NCBI GenBank assembly: GCA_016713905.1
Contig: JADJOE010000001.1
Span: forward strand, 248,001 to 312,000
Reading direction: 5' to 3'
DNA from: Candidatus Vicinibacter proximus
GTDB lineage: Bacteria; Bacteroidota; Bacteroidia; Chitinophagales; Saprospiraceae
DNA: 64,000 bases
Part shown: piece after piece, positions 24,753 to 34,209 of the stretch
Layout of the letters: each line of letters starts with the position of its first letter
How positions within the stretch are numbered: the first letter of the stretch is position 1
Position numbers and translations under genes: made by a program
The notes under the pieces: generated by a model
Database searches by the model: none
What the model was told of the DNA's origin: nothing
The model's input: the letters and a program-made list of their open reading frames with translations, nothing else

Positions 24753-26234
24753 CTAAATGCAAGACCCCAACCTTATAATTCCTGTTTTTGCCTTTTGATG
24801 AATACTGCGTGAGTATTGTTCTGGTTTTGTCTTTAAAGTATTTCTGTAAGCTTGACAGGATTTATTATAATCGCCAAGTTTCTCCCAGATGTGACCCGAG
24901 TAGAGAAGAGCAGCGGAAGAATAAAAAGTTTTAAATTTAGGATCAGATTGAACAACATCGTTAAAATATAATAGAGCGCCCTTGAATTCTTTTTGAGATT
25001 GTAAAATGCGCCCCATTCTATAGGCACACTCCGTTTTCAATTTAGGGTTCTTATAATAACTTGCTACCCGAGGTTCAAGAAGTTTTAAGGATCTATTCGA
25101 ATAGCCGCCATCAAATAGTAGTCTGCATTTTAATAAAATAAAATCTGGAATTTCATTTTTTAAAAAGTCATTTTGTGCTTGCCTATCTTCATCCGTTATA
25201 TTATTTCCGTTTTCCCCAATTTTACTTAAATAAAATTTGTACAAAGTTGTATCCTTTTTTAATAAAGCACACCAACTTAATTTTTGGTAGGTTTCTTTTA
25301 AATAACTATTTCCATGAAAATGGTTCAAATATTTTTTAAAATCATTTTCAGCGGCTAAATTTAACTGTTGTAATTTCGTTAATCCATCCAAAAAAAATAA
25401 ATACGGCAATTTTTCCTTTTTGGTCTCGATAACAAAAGAAAGAATTTTTAAAGCCTCATCATTTTTTGATGATTTCATTGCAAGCTTTGCTCCAACCAAA
25501 GCATTTAATGGATTGGCTTGTGTTACATCAGAACTTTTTGACCAGAATAAAAATCCTTCTTCTGGATTGTTTTCTAAGAAGGAAACAATAAACGCATTTG
25601 CAGCAACAGATTCTAAGTAAAAAATGTCTTTTCTTAATTTTGCAAATTCAAAAAATTTTTTTGTTTCATTTTTACCAAGAGAAATAGTTCCCTCTAAATG
25701 AATTAAACTTTTCACCCACGAAAAACCCTCTGGTATGGTTCCAATTAAAGAGTGAAGCACACCTAATGATTTGTAAGTATAAATAAACTCAGGTTTTGCA
25801 GTTTTAATTTCTTCTAAAAGAATTATCGCCCTTCGAATTTCAGAAAAAGCAACAAACACAGAGCCCAATTTTAATTCAATCAGAGCCCATTGTAATAATA
25901 TTTCTGCAATAAGAAAGGATTTCCACTCATCAGGGAGGGACGAATTTTTTATTTTTTTTAATCGTAAATTTTTGGAAACCTTTCTCTGATCGAATAGCAG
26001 AATATCTTCACTAATAAAAATTTCATAAAAATCAAGCTCATTCTTCATTAAAAGATACGCGAAGTTATTGTTGTCATTTTCTTCGTTCAATAATAGCCGG
26101 CTGGCTTCATTAAATTCCATATTTAAAATGGAATTGTAGATATTTTTTACACCGCCGTTGAAATACACATAGTCCGCGGAACGGATTTCTGTATGATTAA
26201 ATAAACAGAGCCAAAGGAAAAAAAATATACGCAT
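24753..26234 (-). CDS. Secreted TPR-repeat protein
   Basis: A 493-aa exported protein. Residues 1-19 are a short signal peptide (MRIFFFLWLCLFNHTEIRSA). The rest is helical with repeated tetratricopeptide-like units, clearest in the C-terminal third (AYRMGRILQSQKEFKGALLYFNDVVQ and LYSGHIWEKLGDYNKSCQAYRNTLKTKP). A DYVYFNGG segment follows the signal peptide. The layout resembles Bacteroidota TPR proteins of the periplasm or outer membrane with no known activity. It lies between tRNA-Met and xth, 23 nt after xth, and may share its transcript. Confidence 0.65.
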   Translation of the reverse strand: MRIFFFLWLCLFNHTEIRSADYVYFNGGVKNIYNSILNMEFNEASRLLLNEENDNNNFAYLLMKNELDFYEIFISEDILLFDQRKVSKNLRLKKIKNSSLPDEWKSFLIAEILLQWALIELKLGSVFVAFSEIRRAIILLEEIKTAKPEFIYTYKSLGVLHSLIGTIPEGFSWVKSLIHLEGTISLGKNETKKFFEFAKLRKDIFYLESVAANAFIVSFLENNPEEGFLFWSKSSDVTQANPLNALVGAKLAMKSSKNDEALKILSFVIETKKEKLPYLFFLDGLTKLQQLNLAAENDFKKYLNHFHGNSYLKETYQKLSWCALLKKDTTLYKFYLSKIGENGNNITDEDRQAQNDFLKNEIPDFILLKCRLLFDGGYSNRSLKLLEPRVASYYKNPKLKTECAYRMGRILQSQKEFKGALLYFNDVVQSDPKFKTFYSSAALLYSGHIWEKLGDYNKSCQAYRNTLKTKPEQYSRSIHQKAKTGIIRLGSCI

Positions 26235-26257
26235 GGTAAATGTAAGAACGAGAAGCT

Positions 26258-27025
26258 TTAAATGTCATAAACGCCTTCAATTGGGCAATGATCAGAGAAA
26301 CGGATTTCTCTGTGATGCTTATAGTCCTTGACTAAGTTTCCAAAAGGTTTGGATATAGATTGATAATCGATCCGCCAACCTTTATTCTTATTATATGATC
26401 CAGCGCGATAACTCCACCAGCTAAACGCTTGAAGATCTGGAAAAACGACTCGAAAACTATCATCAAACAATTCATTATACCACGCATCTAACCAAGCACG
26501 CTCCTCCGGTCTGTAACCACTGGGATTATCCTTACGTTGTGGATTGTGTATATCAAGTTCTTTGTGAACAATATTATAATCGCCAACTAGAATTAGTTTT
26601 TTTCTTTGGTACAATAAAGTTTTGATCCAAGGATAAATATCCTGTAAAAAACTCATCTTGAAAGAGTGTCTTTCTTCACTTGAAGATCCAGAAGGAAAAT
26701 AAGCATTCATCACGGACCAATCACCAAAATCCAATCTAATAAACCGTCCTTCCCTATCATAGGGTTCAATTCCACAACCAATATGTACACTATCAGGCTT
26801 CTCTCTGCTTAAAATAAGAACACCACTATAACCCTTTTTCTCCGCACAATGCCAGTATGATGTGTAACCCAAGGCACTATACATTTCAGGATCAGCGTAA
26901 GAGATATCCATTTTTGTTTCCTGAAGGCAAACAATATCAAAATTGCTCTTTTTCAACCAATCATTAAATCCTTTTTGTACCGCAGACCTTAACCCGTTTA
27001 CATTAAAACTAACTATCCTTTTCAT
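26258..27025 (-). CDS. xth: Exodeoxyribonuclease III (AP endonuclease family)
   Basis: Cleaves DNA at abasic sites and trims 3' blocks in base excision repair. The 255-aa protein carries the endonuclease/exonuclease/phosphatase fold motifs: SFNVNGLRSA at residues 5-14, LQETKM near 34, GYSGV near 65, GDYNIVHKELDIHNP near 148, and the final RFSDHCPI containing the catalytic Asp-His pair. Length and motifs are typical. A TATCTTCA string at 27041-27048 on the minus strand may be its -7 element. Confidence 0.95.
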   Translation of the reverse strand: MKRIVSFNVNGLRSAVQKGFNDWLKKSNFDIVCLQETKMDISYADPEMYSALGYTSYWHCAEKKGYSGVLILSREKPDSVHIGCGIEPYDREGRFIRLDFGDWSVMNAYFPSGSSSEERHSFKMSFLQDIYPWIKTLLYQRKKLILVGDYNIVHKELDIHNPQRKDNPSGYRPEERAWLDAWYNELFDDSFRVVFPDLQAFSWWSYRAGSYNKNKGWRIDYQSISKPFGNLVKDYKHHREIRFSDHCPIEGVYDI

Positions 27026-27084
27026 ATATTAATTTAAACATGAAGATAGTTGAAATTTTTTTTGTATAAATACTTTGAGAGAAA

Positions 27085-28023
27085 TCAGGAATTTAAAACA
27101 GTTAGTTCTTTTACATCGAAAGTGCTTAAATTTTCGAACTGATGAATTCTTGCATAAATTTCATTTTGTGTTAGATTCTTCAACTTAGAAAGGCTAAAAC
27201 CTTCTACACAAAAAGAGGCCATTACACTGCCATAAATAATTGCAGTTTTCATATTGCTAAAGCTTATATCATCGGTCTGTGCCAAATAACCGATCATACC
27301 TCCAGCAAAGCTATCTCCGGCACCTGTTGGGTCCAGCACATCCGCTACAGGTAATCCAGGAGCAAAAAATATTTGATCTTCATAAAACAACAAGGCTCCA
27401 TGTTCCCCCTTTTTAATTACTAGGTATTTGGGTCCCATATTATGGATTGCAGCAGCAGCTTTGACAAGAGATCTTTCTCCTGAAAGCTGACGAGCCTCTT
27501 CATCATTTACAGTAAGTACATCCACCCTGAATAATAATTGCTTTAATTCATCCATGGCAACGTCCATCCAAAAATTCATTGTATCCAGAATTACAAGTTT
27601 TGGTGGATCAGAAAGTTGATCAAGAATCGATGCTTGAATGGAAGGAGTTAGGTTACCAAGCATGATAAATTGACTAGATTGAAAATCCTTAGGTAAATTA
27701 GGACTAAAATCTTCTAAAACATTCAAATCTGTTATTAAAGTGTCTCGCCCATTCATATCAGCATGATATCGACCAGACCAATAAAAGGATTTTTTACCCT
27801 GAACACGAACTAACCCGTCGGTTTTTACTCCACGTTTATTCAGGGCTACAATTTCATCTTCAGGAAAATCATCACCAATTATAGAGACTAAATTAATATG
27901 GCTATGCCAATATGAGGCAGCCCAGCTGATATAAGTACAAGCTCCTCCGATCACATGGTCAACCTTGCCATAAGGGGTCTCAATGCTGTCAAAGGCCATT
28001 GTTCCAACAGTAAGTATACTCAT
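27085..28023 (-). CDS. PfkB-family sugar or nucleoside kinase
   Basis: A 312-aa cytosolic ribokinase-fold enzyme. The C-terminal signature DPTGAGDSFAGG, near residues 230-241, holds the catalytic Asp and anion hole. A GGACTYISWAASYW segment near residue 27 corresponds to the substrate-binding GG motif. Substrate specificity cannot be read from the sequence; family members act on ribose, adenosine, fructose and similar compounds. It stands between the tRNA-Asn terminator and xth on the same strand. Confidence 0.88.
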   Translation of the reverse strand: MSILTVGTMAFDSIETPYGKVDHVIGGACTYISWAASYWHSHINLVSIIGDDFPEDEIVALNKRGVKTDGLVRVQGKKSFYWSGRYHADMNGRDTLITDLNVLEDFSPNLPKDFQSSQFIMLGNLTPSIQASILDQLSDPPKLVILDTMNFWMDVAMDELKQLLFRVDVLTVNDEEARQLSGERSLVKAAAAIHNMGPKYLVIKKGEHGALLFYEDQIFFAPGLPVADVLDPTGAGDSFAGGMIGYLAQTDDISFSNMKTAIIYGSVMASFCVEGFSLSKLKNLTQNEIYARIHQFENLSTFDVKELTVLNS

Positions 28024-28046
28024 TTTTTATATTTAAGAACTAAAAA

Positions 28047-28073
28047 AAAAGCCCTGCTTTATGCAGGGCTTTT
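28047..28073 (-). terminator. Terminator of tRNA-Asn
   Basis: A GC-rich 7-bp core stem (GCCCTGC / GCAGGGC), extended by A:T pairs, with a 5-nt loop. On the minus strand it is followed by nine T residues, directly after tRNA-Asn. Confidence 0.85.
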
Positions 28074-28081
28074 AAATCACG

Positions 28082-28155
28082 CGCCCCTTCTTGGGCTCGA
28101 ACCAAGGACCTACGGATTAACAGTCCGACGCTCTAACCAACTGAGCTAAAGAGGC
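28082..28155 (-). tRNA. tRNA-Asn (GTT)
   Basis: On the minus strand the acceptor GCCTCTT pairs with AAGGGGC (one G:U), the D arm is TAGCTCAGTTGGTTAGAGC, the anticodon loop is CTGTTAA giving GTT, and the T arm contains GGTTCGAGCC. The discriminator is G and CCA is not encoded. A strong terminator follows. Confidence 0.95.
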
Positions 28156-28252
28156 TTTTTAAATATCGAGGTGCAAAGATATAAACCCGAATGAAAAGCA
28201 CAAGGAAAAATGATCAAATTCTTTTGTAAGCTCAATTCAACAGGTAATTTGT

Positions 28253-29266
28253 CTATTTTAACATTATGGTCTCCATTCCCCAAACGTTATTTTCACCAAT
28301 TACTTGAACCATGTAAGTTCCTTTAGGCCAATTATTGACATTAATTCTGTGTTGTGGTGCAACCACCCTCCCTTGGTAAAGGATTTTACCATTTGCGTCA
28401 ACTATGTTAATCAATTGATTTTTAATATTTTGTGATCCCAAATCAACAATAATATAATCCTGTGCTGGATTTGGACTAATGTTTAAATGTATAACCTTGG
28501 ATGGATCGAGACCAGACAAGGTGGGCTTAACAAGAAAGAATGCAAATGTATCATTTTCAATGTCCGGTCCAAATTCTACTTCAGATGCGGTATAAGTCGC
28601 TATTGCTTCAGGATAACCAGGTGAATAAAAAGCATAACGCACATCTGTCTGGGAACCAATTGGCAAAGGACCTAAGGAAAGAATTGTGGTACTCCTTGAA
28701 GTTAATTTAAGACAATTGTATGTTCCAGAAGAAGTTTTGATAGTTCCCCAAGCTTCCGCTTTGTTATTTACTGCAAACTCGACTTGAATTGGACCAAATT
28801 CAGATTCAAAAGTAGCAGAACTGGTATCCTCAAAGGTAGTGCCATAATTTAATGGAAGAGTGATAACCGTTAAACCAGAATTTAATAAAGTTGGAGGCTC
28901 CCCCGATGCATCGGATTCTCCAAGAAATTCAATTAAATTATTAGTTTTTCGAAAAAATTGATAATAAGCAGAACTATCTGAACCACTCTGGATTGCGAAG
29001 GTTGCTTTGGGAAAAAGGTTAGCATTAGGAACGCCTGATGGTTCAACAACTATGGTTGTGTCAGGGGATAAAACCAAAATGTCAGCCGGTTCAAAATCCC
29101 AGGATACGTTTCCACCCAGAGACTCGACACTAACAGGGCTAATATAATTTACATCTAACTGTTTTTTTATCAATTTTAGTCCGATGCTTGGCGAACTATT
29201 AAAAATGGGTTGGGCCAAAGCTGTCCCAGAAAATATTAAAAAACAAAAGAGAAATAACTTGTTCAT
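28253..29266 (-). CDS. T9SS-sorted secreted protein
   Basis: A 337-aa exported protein with a signal peptide at residues 1-19 (MNKLFLFCFLIFSGTALAQ). The middle part is a beta-rich domain I do not recognise. The C-terminal 75 residues form a type A T9SS sorting domain: ISPNPAQDYIIVDL, then INIVDANGKILYQG, then NNWPKGTYMVQVIGENN and a terminal Lys. It is thus probably exported by PorSS/T9SS to the surface. The ATG at 29266 begins the signal peptide properly; the frame extends to 29290 but adds only a non-signal stretch. Confidence 0.8.
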   Translation of the reverse strand: MNKLFLFCFLIFSGTALAQPIFNSSPSIGLKLIKKQLDVNYISPVSVESLGGNVSWDFEPADILVLSPDTTIVVEPSGVPNANLFPKATFAIQSGSDSSAYYQFFRKTNNLIEFLGESDASGEPPTLLNSGLTVITLPLNYGTTFEDTSSATFESEFGPIQVEFAVNNKAEAWGTIKTSSGTYNCLKLTSRSTTILSLGPLPIGSQTDVRYAFYSPGYPEAIATYTASEVEFGPDIENDTFAFFLVKPTLSGLDPSKVIHLNISPNPAQDYIIVDLGSQNIKNQLINIVDANGKILYQGRVVAPQHRINVNNWPKGTYMVQVIGENNVWGMETIMLK

Positions 29267-29387
29267 AAAATAAAATTTAATTGACCACAAGATAGCTTAA
29301 AAAACTAATTCAATAAAAAAATTAACAATTTGACAATTTAATAAGCTAGGAAAAACCTTATGAAATACATTTCCAAAATTAAAGAAC

Positions 29388-29395
29388 TACCTTTG
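29388..29395 (+). promoter_or_regulatory. Candidate -7 promoter element for rsmA
   Basis: TACCTTTG matches TAnnTTTG and ends 17 nt before the TTG start at 29413. Confidence 0.5.
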
Positions 29396-29412
29396 AAGAT
29401 TAATAAAAAAAG

Positions 29413-30171
29413 TTGAAGGCAAAAAAATCATTTGGGCAACATTTTCTAAAAGACCAAGGAGTAATTCAGAAAATTATCGACGCAATATTGGTTAAGAATT
29501 CTAAAAATGTGTTGGAAATAGGACCTGGAAGAGCTGCAATTACAAAATCTCTACTTGCAAAAGTGGATAATTTAAAAGCGGTTGAAGCAGATAGGGATAT
29601 GTTTGAATTTTTGGTTAAACAATTTCCAAATAAAAAGGATGTTTTTATATTTCAGGATGTTTTAAAAACAAAGTTCGAAGAACTTTTTGAAGGCGAAGAA
29701 TTTTTACTATGTGGAAATTTTCCATACAACATATCCTCTCAAATTGTTTTCAAAACATTAGAAAATAACCGTTTAGTGCCTGAATTTCTTGGCATGTTTC
29801 AAAAAGAAATGGCACAAAGAATTGTCGCGAATCCAAGGACAAAGGATTACGGAATACTTTCGGTATTGTGTGCTTTATTTTTTGACCGAGAAATCTTGTT
29901 TGATATTTTTCCAGAAAGTTTTTCTCCTCCACCAGCGGTCATGTCAAGTTTTGTTTATCTTAAAAGAAAGGAGCATAATATTGATGAAAATACATTTTTG
30001 AAACTTAAAGCGTTTGTAAAAAGCTCTTTTCAATTTAGGAGAAAAACTCTTCGCAATAATTTGAGGACTACAAAAATTCCTTTGAAGGAATTAGAAGATG
30101 ACTATTTTGACAAAAGGCCAGAAGAAATTTCACCAGAAGAGTTTCTTCAACTTATGAATAAATTTTTATAA
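29413..30171 (+). CDS. rsmA: 16S rRNA (adenine-N6,N6) dimethyltransferase
   Basis: Dimethylates the two adjacent adenines of the 3' hairpin of 16S rRNA during 30S assembly. The 252-aa Rossmann-fold protein has the N-terminal KSFGQHFLKD, the SAM-binding LEIGPGRAAIT near residue 34, and the catalytic GNFPYNIS near residue 100, all family hallmarks. The start codon is TTG at 29413; no ATG or GTG lies upstream in frame, and the KAKKSFGQHFL N-terminus is what the family needs. A -7 element is correctly placed upstream. Confidence 0.95.
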   Translation: MKAKKSFGQHFLKDQGVIQKIIDAILVKNSKNVLEIGPGRAAITKSLLAKVDNLKAVEADRDMFEFLVKQFPNKKDVFIFQDVLKTKFEELFEGEEFLLCGNFPYNISSQIVFKTLENNRLVPEFLGMFQKEMAQRIVANPRTKDYGILSVLCALFFDREILFDIFPESFSPPPAVMSSFVYLKRKEHNIDENTFLKLKAFVKSSFQFRRKTLRNNLRTTKIPLKELEDDYFDKRPEEISPEEFLQLMNKFL

Positions 30172-30189
30172 TGATCAAAATACAAATAT

Positions 30190-30197
30190 TATCTTTG
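30190..30197 (+). promoter_or_regulatory. Candidate -7 promoter element for the YqeY-like gene
   Basis: TATCTTTG, a consensus Bacteroidota -7 box, ends 10 nt before the ATG at 30208. The 5' leader would be very short. Confidence 0.5.
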
Positions 30198-30207
30198 AAG
30201 AAAAAAG

Positions 30208-30660
30208 ATGGGGTTTCAAGATAAAATAAATCAAGATCTAAAAGAAGCGATGAAGGCCAAGGATGAGAAGGCCTTGAGGGCAATCAGGGCAGTGAAGGCC
30301 GCTATCTTATTAGCAAACACAGATGGAACCGGTCAGGCGATGACGGATGAGCGAGGCATACAGATTCTTCAAAAATTAGTCAAACAGCGAAAAGAATCTT
30401 TAGAAATTTATGAGACACAAGGTAGAGAAGATTTAGCTGCGATTGAAAGAGATGAAATACAGGTTCTTACTAGATATTTACCTGAGCAAATGAGTGAAGA
30501 TAAACTTCGAGAAGTAATATTGACTTTAATTCAAGACTTAGGCGCAACAAATTCAAGTGATTTAGGAAGGGTGATGGGCTCTGCTACCAAACAGTTGGCA
30601 GGACAAGCAGATGGGAAGACAATTTCAACAATTGTTAAAGACTTGTTGTCAAAGAGTTAG
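30208..30660 (+). CDS. GatB/YqeY domain protein
   Basis: A 150-aa helical protein of the YqeY family, related to the tail domain of GatB, the amidotransferase that converts Glu-tRNA-Gln. The start MGFQDKINQDLKEAMKAKDE and the later GTGQAMTDERGIQILQKLVKQRKES and LPEQMSEDKLREVI segments are typical. The family probably contacts tRNA, but no enzymatic role is proven. It has its own consensus -7 box, 36 nt after rsmA. Confidence 0.9.
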   Translation: MGFQDKINQDLKEAMKAKDEKALRAIRAVKAAILLANTDGTGQAMTDERGIQILQKLVKQRKESLEIYETQGREDLAAIERDEIQVLTRYLPEQMSEDKLREVILTLIQDLGATNSSDLGRVMGSATKQLAGQADGKTISTIVKDLLSKS

Positions 30661-30765
30661 ATTGCAGGCTCAAATATTCTCTTGAAGTATAGTTTCAAAA
30701 TTTTATTTGCTTATTTTTAAAATTCCTGGAATGGTTTATCTTTAAGCCTTATTCAAATAAATCTT

Positions 30766-32805
30766 ATGGAAAACCAAAGTAGCAAAACCTTTAAGCCTTT
30801 TATTGATCCCAATGTAATTATTCCTGAATTCACAATTAAAGCCATTTTACTCGGAATATTATTTGGTGTTATTTTTGGCGCATCGACTGTCTATCTTGCA
30901 TTAAAGGCAGGATTAACCGTTTCTGCTTCTATTCCTATTGCTGTTTTAGCAATTTCATTAGGTAAAAAATTTTTGGGAACAACAATATTGGAAAACAATA
31001 TTATTCAAACTACCGGATCTGCCGGGGAGTCTATAGCAGCAGGGGTCGTGTTTACTTTACCTGCATTTTTGTTTCTTTCAGATCCGCAAGTTGGAGATTC
31101 TTATTTTAAATATTGGACTATTTTTACATTGGCCGTGTTTGGTGGAATTCTTGGGACATTGATGATGATTCCGCTTCGACGTTCGTTAATTGTAAAGGAG
31201 CACGATACCCTTCCTTATCCTGAGGGTACGGCATGCGCACAAGTGCTAATTGCAGGTGAAAAAGGAGGAGATTTTGCCAGAAGCGCATTCTATGGTTTGG
31301 GATTTTCAATGGTTTATGCAATTCTCCAAAAGATTTTTCACGTCATTGCCGAATTACCTAAATGGGGAACGGAACAAGCTAACAAATTTTTTCCTTCGGC
31401 TGTAGTAAGTTCCGAAGTAACACCAGAATATCTTGGGGTCGGTTATATAATAGGTCCAAAGATTGCAGGGGTATTGGTAGCAGGTGGGGTCCTTGCTTCC
31501 TTAGGACTTATCCCGCTGTTATCTTATCTTGTTAGTCCTGATGTTATTGCAACACAATTAGCAAAATTAAACTTGCTGGATGTAAATCAGGTAAGTGAAA
31601 GATTTGGATGGGACCCGGCCAACCATACCTTTTCAAATACGGCTGAAGCAGTATATCGAGCATATATAAGACAGATTGGAGCAGGCGCTGTAGCTGCCGG
31701 AGGATTCATTACTTTATTAAAGACAATTCCTACTATTGTATCTTCATTTAGAGAAAGTTTGGGTTCGATGAAAGAGAAAGTATCCGGAGGGCAGCTAAGA
31801 ACAGAAAATGACCTTTCTTTTAAAGTAGTTCTAGTCGGATCATTATTGCTTGTAATTCTTTTGGCGATCCTTCCCCAAATTCCGGGAACTTCTATTATAA
31901 GTAAACTTTTGTTGGGTGTTTTGGTGATTGTATTCGGTTTCTTTTTTGTTACCGTATCCAGTAGAATAGTTGGCATTATTGGCTCAAGCAATAATCCAAT
32001 ATCAGGAATGACCATAGCAACAATTATGGGAACAGCATTGGTATTTATTGCTGTTGGCTGGACTGGAAAAGTTTATGAACCAATGGCGCTAGTAATAGGA
32101 GGAATGATTTGTATTGCTGCAGCAAATGCAGGAGCCACTTCACAGGATTTGAAAACCGGTTATATTGTTGGAGCCACACCAAAATATCAGCAACTTGCTT
32201 TGTTTATTGGCGCAATTTTTTCGTCGATAGTCATAGGATTTACGGTAAAATATCTAGACACTCCGACTGCCGAAATGGCCTCAAGAGGAATCCAACATGC
32301 TATTGGTGAAAAGTACGCTGCGCCACAAGCTACATTAATGGCTACTTTAATTAAGGGCTTACTGTCTTTTAATCTTGACTGGGTATTTGTTCTTAGTGGT
32401 GTTTTTATTGCAATAGTTTTAGAATTGTGTCAAGTAAAAGCATTGTCATTTGCAGTGGGTCTTTATTTGCCTTTGTCAACAACGTTACCAATTTTTATTG
32501 GAGGTGTAGTAAAGGGAATTGTTGATTGGAGAGCAAAATCAAAAAATATCAAAACTGAAGACTCTGAATTAGGAAAAGGGAGTTTATTCGCAACCGGGCT
32601 GGTTGCCGGTGGTGCACTGGCTGGTGTCATAGTAGCTTTGTTAACTGTTGATGAAGGCATTGCTGCTTCGATAGCTAATTTTAGTGCCGAACATGGACTT
32701 ACTGCACTTTTGGGGGCTGGTGGTTATAATTTGTTAGGTGTAGTTATTTTTGGATTTATGGCTTGGGTGTTGTATAAAATTGCAATTAAACCAGAAAAAG
32801 AATAA
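30766..32805 (+). CDS. OPT-family oligopeptide transporter
   Basis: A 679-aa inner-membrane transporter with about 14-16 helices. The OPT family imports peptides or metal chelates using a proton gradient. The signature NIIQTTGSAGESIAAGV lies near residue 80, and AANAGATSQDLKTG near residue 455 matches the second conserved region. It is a single gene with no ATPase or binding-protein partner, as expected for this family. Substrate unknown. A weak TATCTTTA lies at 30737-30744. Confidence 0.93.
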   Translation: MENQSSKTFKPFIDPNVIIPEFTIKAILLGILFGVIFGASTVYLALKAGLTVSASIPIAVLAISLGKKFLGTTILENNIIQTTGSAGESIAAGVVFTLPAFLFLSDPQVGDSYFKYWTIFTLAVFGGILGTLMMIPLRRSLIVKEHDTLPYPEGTACAQVLIAGEKGGDFARSAFYGLGFSMVYAILQKIFHVIAELPKWGTEQANKFFPSAVVSSEVTPEYLGVGYIIGPKIAGVLVAGGVLASLGLIPLLSYLVSPDVIATQLAKLNLLDVNQVSERFGWDPANHTFSNTAEAVYRAYIRQIGAGAVAAGGFITLLKTIPTIVSSFRESLGSMKEKVSGGQLRTENDLSFKVVLVGSLLLVILLAILPQIPGTSIISKLLLGVLVIVFGFFFVTVSSRIVGIIGSSNNPISGMTIATIMGTALVFIAVGWTGKVYEPMALVIGGMICIAAANAGATSQDLKTGYIVGATPKYQQLALFIGAIFSSIVIGFTVKYLDTPTAEMASRGIQHAIGEKYAAPQATLMATLIKGLLSFNLDWVFVLSGVFIAIVLELCQVKALSFAVGLYLPLSTTLPIFIGGVVKGIVDWRAKSKNIKTEDSELGKGSLFATGLVAGGALAGVIVALLTVDEGIAASIANFSAEHGLTALLGAGGYNLLGVVIFGFMAWVLYKIAIKPEKE

Positions 32806-33218
32806 TCATATTCCATCTGTCAACGGTAGTTATTATGTCCTAGACATATAAGATCTTTATAGGGTGCCAGTACTTTATTTTCGTCTCTGGCAAATAATGT
32901 ATATTTTTCATTAGAATAAGAAAATATACATTCAAGACAATTGTAACAGTTGTTTTTCTGAGCAACTAAAAAAATAATAAAGTATTTATAGGATTTCATT
33001 TTTAATAAATATCATGTATTTATTAGTTAGTTGAGTTTTCAGTACACAATATTGACTACGAGTGTTTTAAAAAAACATTCTGATAAAGAGAATTTCATTA
33101 AAAAATATAATTTGGAAAAATATTTTGATTGATGTTTAGAAGAAGTTCAATGTTTAAAAAAATGTAAACGGGATTTTCAATAGTAGGCAATATGAAAATT
33201 TTATAACTTTAAGCCGTA
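32806..33218. other. 413-nt AT-rich intergenic region before kdsD
   Basis: No open reading frame is recognised. It holds a perfect 12-bp dyad (32896-32932), a smaller TATGTC/GACATA dyad (32834-32848), and near the right end a weak TAACTTTA (33204-33211), 7 nt before the kdsD ATG. Confidence 0.5.
32896..32932. repeat. 12-bp perfect inverted repeat after the OPT gene
   Basis: AATGTATATTTT and its exact complement flank a 13-nt spacer. It lies 90 nt after the OPT stop. There is no T-run, so it is not a classical terminator; it may be a transcript-end hairpin or an operator. Confidence 0.55.
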
Positions 33219-34193
33219 ATGAAAAGAAATTCAAGTGAAACCATAATCTATGCGGCTAAAAATTGTATTGAAATTGAATACGCCGTAATTGGACAGCTTT
33301 TACATAGTTTAGATGAGGCATTTGTCAGTGCTGTACAAAAGGTGTTTTCTTGCAACGGTCGCTTAGTAGTAACAGGAATTGGAAAAAGCGCAATCGTCGG
33401 CCAAAAAATAGTTGCTACCTTGAATTCTACGGGAACCCCAGCTTTGTTTATGCATGCTGCAGATGCAATTCATGGAGACTTAGGTATGGTGCAGGAAACA
33501 GATATTGTATTGTGTATTTCAAAGAGTGGAGAAACACCAGAAATAAGGGTTTTGATTCCATTGATAAAATCCAGAAGAATCCAACTGATTGGTATGTGCG
33601 CTCAAAAAGATTCTTATCTCTCGAAACAATCGGATTATCTATTGTATACACCCGTTGTTAAAGAAGCAGAACCCAACAATTTAGCGCCTACAGCAAGCAC
33701 AACTGCCCAAATTGTAATGGGAGATGCATTTGCTGTATCATTATTAGCTTTAAGAGGTTTTGGTCCGGAAGATTTTGCAAAATTCCATCCAGGGGGTTCG
33801 CTTGGAAAGCAATTGTATTTAAAAGTCGATGATTTTTATCAACTCCATGGTCGACCAACGGTAAGTATGGATACAACTTTAAAGGATATATTGATAACAA
33901 TATCCTCAAGCAGGCTGGGAGCAACAGCTGTACTAGATGAACAAGAAAGACTTATTGGGATCATTACAGATGGAGATATTAGAAGATTTTTCCAAAATGA
34001 ATTTGACTTGAATGGAGTTTGTGCTAAAAATCTAGTACAAACCAATTGTAAGACAATTCAAATCGGAGAGATGGCAGTTAGAGCAGTTCAGATGATGCAG
34101 GAAAACAGTATTTCACAATTGATCGTTATGGATGAAGATAAATACTTAGGAATGATCCATGTTCATGACCTTTTAAAAGAAGGTATTATTTAA
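33219..34193 (+). CDS. kdsD: Arabinose-5-phosphate isomerase (KdsD/KpsF family)
   Basis: Converts ribulose-5-phosphate to arabinose-5-phosphate, the first step to Kdo in lipopolysaccharide. Residues of about 35-175 form a SIS sugar-isomerase domain (VVTGIGKSAIVGQKI, HGDLGMV, SKSGETPEI). Two CBS motifs follow at about 205-265 and 270-324 (TAVLDEQERLIGIITDGDIRR). The 324-aa length and domain order are standard. It starts the kdsD, rhomboid, lipoprotein run. Confidence 0.93.
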   Translation: MKRNSSETIIYAAKNCIEIEYAVIGQLLHSLDEAFVSAVQKVFSCNGRLVVTGIGKSAIVGQKIVATLNSTGTPALFMHAADAIHGDLGMVQETDIVLCISKSGETPEIRVLIPLIKSRRIQLIGMCAQKDSYLSKQSDYLLYTPVVKEAEPNNLAPTASTTAQIVMGDAFAVSLLALRGFGPEDFAKFHPGGSLGKQLYLKVDDFYQLHGRPTVSMDTTLKDILITISSSRLGATAVLDEQERLIGIITDGDIRRFFQNEFDLNGVCAKNLVQTNCKTIQIGEMAVRAVQMMQENSISQLIVMDEDKYLGMIHVHDLLKEGII

Positions 34194-34209
34194 AGTAAAA
34201 ATATAGTAT

